Of a stretch of DNA of 46,013 nucleotides, positions 36,190-42,803 are shown piece by piece. Within the stretch, counting starts at the first letter, position 1; each line of letters begins with the position of its first letter. The notes under the pieces are model-generated. The model searched no databases, was not told the origin of the DNA, and saw only the letters and a program-made list of their open reading frames with translations. The stretch comes from Planctomycetota bacterium (lineage in GTDB: Bacteria; Planctomycetota; Phycisphaerae; Phycisphaerales; Phycisphaeraceae): positions 1 through 46,013 of the forward strand of contig JAJRXX010000069.1 of the NCBI GenBank assembly GCA_024276075.1, given 5' to 3'. The position numbers were made by a program, and so were the translations under genes.

Positions 36190-37527
36190 ATGACCGACCG
36201 TTCCCAAGTCCTGCAACGCCTGCGCGACAAAGCCCGCAGCCTGACCAAAACACCAGGCGTCTACCTCATGAAAGACGCTCAGGGCCGGGTGCTCTACGTC
36301 GGTAAAGCCGCCTGTCTGCCCGACCGCGTCGCAAGCTATTTCATTCCCTCGACCGACCTGGGCCCCAAAAAACAACCCATGCTCGACGTCATCGACGACT
36401 TCGACGTGATCGAATGCGAAGGCGAATGGGAAGCCCTGCTCGCTGAGAACCGCTTGATTAAGGACATCCACCCCCGCTTCAACGCCGACCTCAAAGACGA
36501 CAAGACCTACCCCTACCTCGTGATCACCACACGCGACGACTTTCCGGGTGTCTTCATCACCCGCCAGCCCGCCGCTCCGCAGTTCCGTGGCGCCAAGGTC
36601 CTGGGGCCTTTCACCACCGTCTACGCACTCCGCGAATCGATTCAGCTCCTGCAACGCGTCTTCAAATTCCGCACCTGCACGCTCGACATCCGCGAGGGCG
36701 ACGATACGCGGCGATTCTTTAGGCCATGTTTGCTGCACCCCATCAAGCAGTGCACCGCGCCTTGTGGCGACAAAATCTCCAAAGATGACTACCGCACCGA
36801 CATTGATCGGTTCATCCGATTTATCCAATCCAAACGCTCCGTCATGCTCCGCGAAATGCGCGACGAGATGACCCAAGCCTCAGCGAAACAAGACTACGAA
36901 CGCGCCGCCGCCCTGCGTGATCAGGTCCAAGCCCTTGAAAAACTCGACCAACGCGGCAAGCGCTCCGATCGCTGGCAGCCCGAGACAGAGTCATTTCAAA
37001 TCGACCCGCGCAAGGGTCTCGAATCGCTGCGTCGCACGCTCGAGCTAGACACGCCCATCCGCTGCGTCGAGTGCATCGACATCGCACACCTGCAAGGCCA
37101 ACAGACCGTTGGGTCCAAGGTCTGTTTCGTCGATGGTCGGCCGTTTAAGAACGAATACCGCCGCTACAAGATCCAAACTGCCGCCAACGACGACTACGCC
37201 GCCATCCGCGAGGTCGTGCTCCGCCGCTACCGCGACGCCGGCAAAGGCCAAGCGCTCTACCCCGACCTGATCATCATCGACGGCGGCCTCGGACAACTCA
37301 ATACCGCGATACAGGCGTTCGAGTCGCTCGACGTCAGCCCCCCCATGGTAATCTCGTTAGCCAAGAAAGAAGAACTCATCTACGCCCAGCACCGCGCCGA
37401 ACCGATCCGCTTATCACGCCGAAACGCCGGGCTGCGCCTGTGCCAAGCCATCCGCGACGAAGCCCACCGCTTCGCGCAGCACTACCACCACCTGCTACGC
37501 CAGAAAAAATCGCTCGATAAGAATTAA
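36190..37527 (+). CDS. uvrC: UvrC-like nuclease without C-terminal HhH
   Basis: Makes the two incisions in nucleotide excision repair with UvrB. The 445-residue product has the GIY-YIG domain at the N-terminus (PGVYLMKDAQGRVLYVGKA with its family Glu in EALLAENRLIKDIHPRF), a UvrB-binding UVR segment around residues 230-260 (YERAAALRDQVQALEKL), and the RNase H-like endonuclease. The endonuclease has CIDIAHLQGQQ and IIIDGGLGQLNTA as its acidic motifs and EAHRFAQHYHHLLRQKK at its end. Then it stops; the tandem HhH of ordinary UvrC (about 600 residues) is absent. No HhH is seen in the other frames just downstream. The ATG at 36190 lacks a strong ribosome site but matches the family start. Confidence 0.92.
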   Translation: MTDRSQVLQRLRDKARSLTKTPGVYLMKDAQGRVLYVGKAACLPDRVASYFIPSTDLGPKKQPMLDVIDDFDVIECEGEWEALLAENRLIKDIHPRFNADLKDDKTYPYLVITTRDDFPGVFITRQPAAPQFRGAKVLGPFTTVYALRESIQLLQRVFKFRTCTLDIREGDDTRRFFRPCLLHPIKQCTAPCGDKISKDDYRTDIDRFIRFIQSKRSVMLREMRDEMTQASAKQDYERAAALRDQVQALEKLDQRGKRSDRWQPETESFQIDPRKGLESLRRTLELDTPIRCVECIDIAHLQGQQTVGSKVCFVDGRPFKNEYRRYKIQTAANDDYAAIREVVLRRYRDAGKGQALYPDLIIIDGGLGQLNTAIQAFESLDVSPPMVISLAKKEELIYAQHRAEPIRLSRRNAGLRLCQAIRDEAHRFAQHYHHLLRQKKSLDKN

Positions 37528-37578
37528 CCACACGTCACCCGTGCGCGTCCCACGCCGATACTCCCTCAGACCACCGAC

Positions 37579-37899
37579 ATGACAGACCACGCCCTCCGAT
37601 CCACCTTGACCGCCACGCCCGACGGCGTCACCCTGCGCGTCAAGGTCGTCCCTGGCGCCAAGCGCACTCGGCTCGTCGGCATACTCGACGACCGTGTGAA
37701 GATCACCGTCGCCGCACCGCCCGAAGCCGGCCAAGCCAACCGCGCTGTCTGTAAATTGTTAGCCGACCTCTTGAACCTGCCCCGCCGGGACGTCACCGTC
37801 ACCACAGGCCATTCGCAACCCCGCAAAACAATCGAACTCGTAGGCCTGTCCCTCTGCGACGCAACCGATTGCCTGCGCCGATTGCTGCAATCCAACTAA
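37579..37899 (+). CDS. DUF167 (YggU-like) family protein
   Basis: A 106-residue protein of the DUF167 family with the typical sequence GVTLRVKVVPGAKRTRLVG, VKITVAAPPEAGQANRAVCKLLADLL and VTVTTGHSQPRKTIELVGL. The function of the family is not established; structures show a compact alpha/beta fold. It lies 51 bases after uvrC on the same strand and could share a transcript. The C-terminal 15 residues are variable. Confidence 0.9.
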   Translation: MTDHALRSTLTATPDGVTLRVKVVPGAKRTRLVGILDDRVKITVAAPPEAGQANRAVCKLLADLLNLPRRDVTVTTGHSQPRKTIELVGLSLCDATDCLRRLLQSN

Positions 37900-37931
37900 T
37901 TCGCATTCAAATTAATCCTTGTGCGTACACA

Positions 37932-37963
37932 ACGAGCCGCGACTGTAAGGGAGCGGTCTTCTT
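37932..37963 (+). repeat. R4 core repeat, copy 3
   Basis: ACGAGCCGCGACTGTAAGGG then AGCGGTCTTCTT, a variant of the copy at 16467-16500, with which it also shares the following TTCTTTG. It lies in the 167-base gap between the convergent DUF167 and PEP-CTERM genes. No inverted ends were confirmed here. Confidence 0.78.
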
Positions 37964-38066
37964 TGTGGCGATTGAAGCACAAAAGTAAATCAGAAAGCGT
38001 ATGGAATAACCATTAGAAACGTGCCCAAAGAAAAGCAAACCACACCCACCACCGATGAGATGACCG

Positions 38067-39074
38067 CTAAGCTTTCCGCTCACCGCTGTGGTAAAAATAC
38101 AACCGCCGTGACCGACGTCGGATCAGCACCATCCCAAACACCCCCAACACCGCAGCACTGCTTGGCTCGGGAATGAGCGACACAATCTGGTCACGATAGA
38201 CCGACAGGTCCGCCATCAGCGTCGCGTTGCCGAACACCGATGTTTGGCCCACGCCCAACGGCCCATCGGGCTGATTCCCGAATGTTGATACCGCGATCAT
38301 CACCCCGCCCAATTGCCAATCTCCGTTACCCGTCACATCGACGAACACCGCACCACCTGAATCCTTGGCAGCCGCCTGCCCTTCGCCAGTCGAATTGTCG
38401 AAAACCGTGCCAAATCCCGATACGTCCAAACCTATGCCAGCCACGTTGAACACAAAACCGCTGTTGCCCGGGGACTCTTGCGCCACCGTGTTATCGCCCC
38501 AGGTTTTTAACCGGCTACCCGACCAATCGTAGCCTTGATGACCACTGGGATAAGTCGTCAGGGCGCTACCCCGCTCCACACCCGTACCGATCATAACTAC
38601 CGAATCACCGATGCCGGGCGTGTTCTGGATGATGTCAAGCGTCGCCAGCCCCGGGTCCTGCTGTATTCGAAACATCACCAAGTCGGTATCCGACCCGTCC
38701 GGGTTCTTCAATCGCACCGATGCGGTCGCCGGGTCCTTCGTATACAGCGTCCCCGAGCCAAAGGTATCACCAAGCGTGATCTGGTTTCCGATGGTGTGGC
38801 CAGCTGTCAACACCCACCGATTTCCCAAGTAGATGGCACTGCCCGGACTGCTCGCAGCGGTCCCGTTGCTGCCCCACCCCACGTTGTCCCAGCCGGGATC
38901 GGTCGTCGGACGTGTCGTGTGAGCCGCGGGTGTCGATGTGCCCGCCCCCCCTTGGATGACCAACGCCTGAGTCGGCACCACACTCCAACACCACACCGCC
39001 AGGCACGCGCAGACTATGCCAAGCCGTCTCTCCGTGATTAACACTCGTAACAAGCGATGCCCCTTCCGCTCCAT
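38067..39074 (-). CDS. PEP-CTERM-anchored trypsin-like serine protease
   Basis: A secreted protein of 335 residues. Residues about 17-38 form a signal peptide (GIVCACLAVWCW ... PTQA). The central domain has a chymotrypsin-like triad: His93 in LTAGHT, Asp131 in DTDLVMFRI, and Ser239 in AAKDSGGAVF (the common GDSGG here reads KDSGG). The C-terminus IPEPSSAAVLGVFGMVLIRRRSRR is a PEP-CTERM sorting signal, so the protein should be processed by an exosortase and retained at the envelope. The ATG at 39074 lacks a ribosome site; a TTG seven codons in (39053), after AAGGGG, is an alternative. A strong promoter lies 100 bases upstream. Confidence 0.9.
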   Translation of the reverse strand: MERKGHRLLRVLITERRLGIVCACLAVWCWSVVPTQALVIQGGAGTSTPAAHTTRPTTDPGWDNVGWGSNGTAASSPGSAIYLGNRWVLTAGHTIGNQITLGDTFGSGTLYTKDPATASVRLKNPDGSDTDLVMFRIQQDPGLATLDIIQNTPGIGDSVVMIGTGVERGSALTTYPSGHQGYDWSGSRLKTWGDNTVAQESPGNSGFVFNVAGIGLDVSGFGTVFDNSTGEGQAAAKDSGGAVFVDVTGNGDWQLGGVMIAVSTFGNQPDGPLGVGQTSVFGNATLMADLSVYRDQIVSLIPEPSSAAVLGVFGMVLIRRRSRRLYFYHSGERKA

Positions 39075-39173
39075 TAAGTAGTAAACTCAAACACAACAGC
39101 CTTTGGTCGAACTGTTGGGGTGGGTCGTTCTCCGCTCACACAAAGCTGGCTACAGCCTCATGCTAGCCCCTTT

Positions 39174-39202
39174 ATTTTACCCCTAAGTAGCTGATATGTC
39201 AA
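39174..39202 (-). promoter_or_regulatory. Sigma70-type promoter of the PEP-CTERM protease gene
   Basis: On the minus strand TTGACA (39202-39197) and TAAAAT (39179-39174) are separated by exactly 17 bases, near-ideal for a housekeeping promoter. Transcription would start near 39167, leaving an untranslated leader of roughly 90 bases before 39074. Confidence 0.8.
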
Positions 39203-39344
39203 TGATTTTCATATCTCCTCCATGCCCAAACGCTCCTGAACTACCCCCTGGGAATCCCGCAAAATCGTCATAATCCTCACAACCGTCACAATCCCAACCA
39301 TAGCGACAACACTGCTCTAAGTGGCTTGAATTGAATCTAGTGGT

Positions 39345-39575
39345 TCATTGCATCTGTATTGAAGGGTAGAGCTTCATCCATTTGATGCGTGCGTCTTCGG
39401 TCGTAAATTGCCTGTTCACCTTGACCCCGTCGTCGTTGCGTTGTTGCCAAGCGACGACCTGAGAGGCTAAAGCCTCGTGATCGGGGATACGCTGATCCAG
39501 GCATTGCCGAGCCAAGACGCTCAACTCCATCTCCGCGACGTTGAGCCAATTGCCGTGCTCGTAGGTGTAACAAAC
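39345..39575 (-). pseudogene. C-terminal remnant of an IS630-type transposase
   Basis: On the minus strand the frame reads YEHGNWLNVAEMELSVLARQ, then CLDQRIPDHEALASQVVAWQ and FTTEDARIKWMKLYPSIQ, ending at TGA 39345. This matches the conserved C-terminus of IS630-family DDE transposases (HGSWLNMAEIELSVLxRQCL and WQFTTEDARIKLKRLYP). The N-terminal domain and first catalytic residues are missing. The frame is cut off at about 39570, where repeat R3 begins. It cannot be active, but it shows that an IS630-type source was present near the TA-bounded MITEs. Confidence 0.9.
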
Positions 39576-39649
39576 ATCTGTATTTCACGGCTTGCAAGCA
39601 AGCTGTGCCACCCGGTCAATAATGAAGATTAATGACGCCAGTTGCTCTA
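39566..39649. repeat. Repeat R3, copy a
   Basis: An 84-base unit beginning TGTAACAAACATCTGTATTT and ending in TTGCTCTA, the same terminal octamer-like end (GCTCTA) as the type A MITE. The centre is a near-palindrome in which CACGGCTTGC and its inverted form flank one base. Copy b at 42111-42191 lacks a three-base AAT duplication found here. It abuts the truncated IS630 transposase at its left edge. Confidence 0.83.
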
Positions 39650-39718
39650 GAGCCAAAAACCCGCTTGCTGACGCGCGCGGCTCGCTGAGATACCCGTATG
39701 CGAAATCAAAAAAATACT

Positions 39719-40774
39719 CTATATCCCCTTCCACGAGCGTCGCTTGCGTTTGCTGGGCATGCGTTGGGCTAGGGCTTGGGTCAGGATCGGTAGCGCAATG
39801 GTCGCGTCGCAGTAGCACTGTGTGAAGCCGCCCTTGGGGTCTTCCTTGCCCCAGGAGACCGCTTCGTCGAACGTGCAGCCGCTCAAGCCACCCCACTGCG
39901 GTGAGTCGGTGGTGACCTGCACGGCGTACTTGTGGGGGTGGTACTGCTCGTCGGTGCCCAGTCTGACCTTGGGCTTGCGCCTGCCGGGGACCTGGTAGCC
40001 GGGGTACAGCAAACCCGCGGTCACAGCGAATAGCTGGATGAAGTCCTTGGGCACGCCGCCGCCGATGTAGATCACCCCGGTTTCAGCGACCTGCTCTGAG
40101 AGTTGCATGAACTGGACGTAGTCCTTGACGCCGTCGAGCACAAGGTCGAAGCCCTTGCTCTTGGCGATCAGCGCGGCGTCGCCGTAGGGGCTGTCGACGA
40201 TCGCGGGGCAGAAGACGGGGACCTTGTGCTTCGCAGCGACGCTGACGATTGATCTGATTTTCTTTTTGCCCAGCCACTTCCCGAAGCCATACAGGAACTC
40301 ACGAGACGAGTACCCGTGGCCCGACTTTAGCTCCAAGATGTATTTGGAGATCAGCTCCGTCATGTCCAGGTAGTCGTCTTCGCGGCCATACACGTCGTAG
40401 TAACGGTTGTACCCCTGCTCGAAGAGCGCCTCGTCGTCGGCGCGTGGGGTGCCCTGGATGTAGGGGTGGCCCATGGCGTCGACGATGTCCTCGCTGAGGT
40501 TGGCGCCCGTGCCGACGAGGATGTCCACGCAGCCGTTTTCGATGAGCCAATTGATGATCTCGTACTGGCCCGTGGTCGACAGCGAGCCTGCGTAGCCCAG
40601 CAGCACCGTGACCTTGGGGTCGCGCATCATCTTGACCAGGGTGTCGGCACATTGCGCCAGGCTCCTGCCCTGGAAGCCGGTCTTGCTCATGTCTTCGAGC
40701 AAGGCGGAGACCGAACGATTTTTCTTCACGCGGACCTGTTGGACCGGTGCACCTCGGAGTCTTTTTTTGGCCAT
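39719..40774 (-). CDS. Deoxyhypusine synthase-like protein
   Basis: 351 residues of the deoxyhypusine synthase family, with VLLGYAGSLSTTGQ, VDILVGTGANLSEDI, and the NAD-binding and active-site segment YIGGGVPKDFIQLFAV. The catalytic Lys of the eukaryotic enzyme aligns with Lys243. The end reads YAVQVTTDSPQWGGLSGCTFDEAVSWGK. In bacteria, which lack hypusine-modified eIF5A, relatives work in polyamine metabolism (for example homospermidine formation), so a polyamine role is likely but the exact product is not determinable. The ATG at 40774 follows GAGGG; 60 codons upstream are open but unlike the family. It stands alone with no polyamine genes next to it. Confidence 0.9.
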   Translation of the reverse strand: MAKKRLRGAPVQQVRVKKNRSVSALLEDMSKTGFQGRSLAQCADTLVKMMRDPKVTVLLGYAGSLSTTGQYEIINWLIENGCVDILVGTGANLSEDIVDAMGHPYIQGTPRADDEALFEQGYNRYYDVYGREDDYLDMTELISKYILELKSGHGYSSREFLYGFGKWLGKKKIRSIVSVAAKHKVPVFCPAIVDSPYGDAALIAKSKGFDLVLDGVKDYVQFMQLSEQVAETGVIYIGGGVPKDFIQLFAVTAGLLYPGYQVPGRRKPKVRLGTDEQYHPHKYAVQVTTDSPQWGGLSGCTFDEAVSWGKEDPKGGFTQCYCDATIALPILTQALAQRMPSKRKRRSWKGI

Positions 40775-40955
40775 GATTCCCTCTGCGTCGAGATGATTCG
40801 CTTGATCAAAACTTATTGTAAACACAGGCTCTACAAGCCCAGTCCCGGAGTGTACATCCTGGTCGTCGCTGTGCAAACCTTTGCTGTATAGGCTCGCAAA
40901 GCGGTAGTGGGTCAGTTTGAATATTTTTGCGGGAATTGTCGTTCGAGACGTCAAT

Positions 40956-40992
40956 GGTGCCGGATACCACGGGTGTGATCACCCGTGGCTAA
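40956..40992 (-). repeat. R5 hairpin repeat, copy b
   Basis: Inverted copy of the unit at 16351-16389, including CCACGGGTGTGATCACCCGTGG-type pairing of CCACGGGTG with CACCCGTGG and the GGTGCCGGATA flank. It is inside the type E MITE. Confidence 0.8.
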
Positions 40993-41003
40993 ATAGGTGG
41001 AAG

Positions 41004-41033
41004 AGGCCCGCTCCATAACGGAAAGCGGCTCGT
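41004..41033 (-). repeat. R4 core repeat, copy 4, diverged
   Basis: Read on the minus strand, ACGAGCCGCTTTCCGTTATG followed by GAGCGGGCCT; it retains both ends of the R4 core but with a changed middle. It lies in the type E MITE. Confidence 0.6.
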
Positions 41034-41116
41034 AGCGGTGACGCTCGGATTCAAACTGACCCGCTACCTAAACTCGCAAGGGCGCACCTGAAGGCGTTAA
41101 ATTTATGGCATGGGTC

Positions 41117-41147
41117 TTGACTTGCACCCCTGTACCTGGGCTATAAT
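41117..41147 (+). promoter_or_regulatory. Possible promoter of the first phosphatase-like lipoprotein gene
   Basis: TTGACT (41117-41122) and a perfect TATAAT (41142-41147) with 19 bases between them, slightly longer than usual. The start would leave about 185 untranslated bases to 41338. Confidence 0.5.
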
Positions 41148-41337
41148 GTTAACGAATAGACCTGCCTTGATAATCCCCGCTTGCCCCCCCGATCGTTTCC
41201 CCTGACAGCCCCCTGCCCGATAGCCCCTAGCAAAACCCGCACGACCTGCCCCAGCCCCACGCTACCCACGCCGCAACCCGCCAAAAAACTTGCCCCGCAC
41301 CCGTTGTTTTAGAGATTAAGTAGAAGGAGAAATTACG

Positions 41338-41892
41338 ATGCCCACCGCGCATACTCGTCTCATCGCTGGGGCCTGCCTGGTGTTCGTGACCTCGCTGTCC
41401 GGCTGTTCTTCACACACATTCTTCGCTGCCAACAAGCTCGAGCCCTTCCATTTTGGGGATATCCTGCGTTTGCATACCTTTGCCGGAATCTTCCTTTCCA
41501 GTCAGCCTAAACCCGACGACTTCCGCCAAGCACAAAAGGCAGGGATCAAGACCATCGTAAGTCTACGGCTACCGGGTGAGGTCGCGGACTTCGACGAGCC
41601 CGCTCTCATCACCGAACTGGGCATGACCTACTACAACGTGGGTTTTGATGACTTTGCAACCCTCGACGAAGAAGTCCTGGACCGCGCACGGGCTCTGCTG
41701 AACCGCCACAATGAAAAGCCCATCCTCATCCACAGCGCTTCGGCGAACCGCGTCGGAGCCATCTGGCTGGCGTACCGTGCTATCGACCACCACGTCCCCT
41801 ACGACCAAGCGTTGGCCGAGGCAAAGGAAGTCGGGCTCAGATCACCCGCGTACGAACAGGTCGTCAGGCGATACGTCCAGCAACAACTCTGA
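41338..41892 (+). CDS. Phosphatase-like lipoprotein with Cys-to-Ser change (predicted inactive)
   Basis: 184 residues. Signal peptide with lipobox LSGC, so Cys23 should be lipidated. The rest is a dual-specificity phosphatase-like domain (DUF442/cysteine-phosphatase type), with IFLSSQPKPDDFRQAQKAGIKTIVSLRLPG and the P-loop HSASANRVG at 132-140. Ordinary members have H-C-x5-R; here the nucleophile Cys is Ser133 while Arg138 remains. The neighbouring paralog keeps Cys. The change is one base (AGC versus TGC). It may bind phosphorylated targets without hydrolysis. AAGGAG precedes the ATG. Confidence 0.9.
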   Translation: MPTAHTRLIAGACLVFVTSLSGCSSHTFFAANKLEPFHFGDILRLHTFAGIFLSSQPKPDDFRQAQKAGIKTIVSLRLPGEVADFDEPALITELGMTYYNVGFDDFATLDEEVLDRARALLNRHNEKPILIHSASANRVGAIWLAYRAIDHHVPYDQALAEAKEVGLRSPAYEQVVRRYVQQQL

Positions 41893-41904
41893 CACCCAAC
41901 CGAT

Positions 41905-42109
41905 TATACGCATTGCGTATATTTCTAGCGCTTCGATAGGTGATGTAAGTTAGAGCAACTTGCGTAATTATTCTCCATCTCCCCAAGAAGAAGGCAGGTC
42001 AATGACCTGCCCTACTCCAGAACTGATATGGCGATTATTTATGCAAGGTGCTCTAATGTCTGTTCTGTTCCCGTGTTTGCAGATGCTGCGCAAGTATTAA
42101 TCTTGATTG
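41905..42109 (+). repeat. Repeat family R2, copy b, interrupted by a MITE
   Basis: Same orientation as the copy at 28125-28230: begins with ATTATACGCATTGCGTATAT, includes GATGTAAGT, then is split by a 105-base type A MITE (41951-42055) and resumes with ATGTCTGTTCTGTTCC and GCGCAAGTATTAAT. In the unoccupied copy GATGTAAGTTATTGC has a single TA; here TA is found at each side of the insert. Confidence 0.86.
41951..42055. mobile_element. Type A MITE, copy 2 (105 bp)
   Basis: Differs from the copy at 9568-9672 at a single base and has the same terminal repeats TAGAGCAACTTGCGTAA and TAGAGCACCTTGCATAA. It stands in the opposite direction relative to R2 compared with copy 1, and at a different TA within R2. 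Confidence 0.92.
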
Positions 42110-42110
42110 T

Positions 42111-42191
42111 TGTAACAAACATCTGTATTTCACGGCTTGCAAGCAAGCCGTGCCACCCGGTCAATGAAGATTAATGACGCCATTTGCTCTA
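42111..42191. repeat. Repeat R3, copy b
   Basis: 81 bases, beginning TGTAACAAACATCTGTATTT and ending TTTGCTCTA. The centre is a perfect inverted repeat: CACGGCTTGC and GCAAGCCGTG around two bases. It follows directly after R2 copy b, so three families are stacked in the gap between the two lipoprotein genes. Confidence 0.85.
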
Positions 42192-42245
42192 AACTATACA
42201 TCTGTTCCGGGACCGTCCGCACTCTTTACACACTGAGGACCAACC

Positions 42246-42803
42246 ATGATGCGCATTGATCTACGCCGAATGACCATCGTCTACCTGCTGCTAACCACCA
42301 CCACCCTGATCGGCTGCGCCTCGCACACCGCCATCACCACCGACAAGCTCGAACCCTATGAGTGCGGCACCGTGACCCGGCTGCACACCTTCGGTGGCAT
42401 TTTCCTCGCCAGTCAGCCAAAGCCCGACGACTTCCGCCAAGCACAAAAGGGTGGTATCAAAACCGTCATCAACCTACGCCTACCGGGCGAGGTCACGGAC
42501 TTCGACGAGCCCGCCCTCATCGCCGAACTGGGTATGACCTACTACAACGTCCCCTTCAACGGGCCCGACATGCTCACCGACGAGGTGATCGACAACACAC
42601 GCGCCCTGCTCAACAACGACCAGATCAAACCCCTCCTCCTGCACTGCAGCTCCGCAAACCGCGTCGGTGCTATCTGGCTGGCGTATCGTGCCATCGACCA
42701 CGGCTTACCCTACAATCAGGCGCTGGCTGAAGCGAAGACCGTCGGGCTCAAATCACCCACCTACGAGCAGATCGTCAAGCGCTACATCGGACGCCACCAG
42801 TGA
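42246..42803 (+). CDS. Phosphatase-like lipoprotein with intact catalytic Cys
   Basis: 185 residues, paralog of the protein at 41338-41892 (about two residues in three match along the domain). Lipobox LIGC, so Cys24 is the lipid site. P-loop HCSSANRVG at 133-141 keeps nucleophile Cys134 and Arg139. A conserved acidic residue in the loop TDFDEPAL is a candidate general acid. It is predicted to be an envelope phosphatase; the substrate could be protein or a small phosphoester. GAGG precedes the ATG at 42246. Its last codon overlaps the GTG start of the SppA-like gene (GTGA), so the two are translationally coupled. Confidence 0.9.
   Translation: MMRIDLRRMTIVYLLLTTTTLIGCASHTAITTDKLEPYECGTVTRLHTFGGIFLASQPKPDDFRQAQKGGIKTVINLRLPGEVTDFDEPALIAELGMTYYNVPFNGPDMLTDEVIDNTRALLNNDQIKPLLLHCSSANRVGAIWLAYRAIDHGLPYNQALAEAKTVGLKSPTYEQIVKRYIGRHQ

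Larger units (their letters stand above)
40905..41066. mobile_element. Type E MITE-like element, 162 bp, with nested R4 and R5
   Basis: Ends are TAGTGGGTCAGTTTGAAT (40905-40922) and its inverted form TAGCGGGTCAGTTTGAAT (41049-41066): 17 of 18 match, bounded by TA on both sides. Inside, an inverted R5 (40956-40992) and an inverted diverged R4 (41004-41033) are carried together. No gene. The size, TA boundary and long terminal repeats fit a non-autonomous DNA element; only one copy of this end sequence is in the window. Confidence 0.78.

Noticed and set aside
39305-39325. TAGAGCA-like end beside the IS630 remnant as a terminal repeat of the same element
   Set aside because: It points in the wrong direction for the outer end of this transposase gene; no matching partner end was found.
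41117-41147. Confident sigma70 promoter
   Set aside because: TATAAT is perfect but the 19-base spacing is longer than usual; kept only as a possible promoter.
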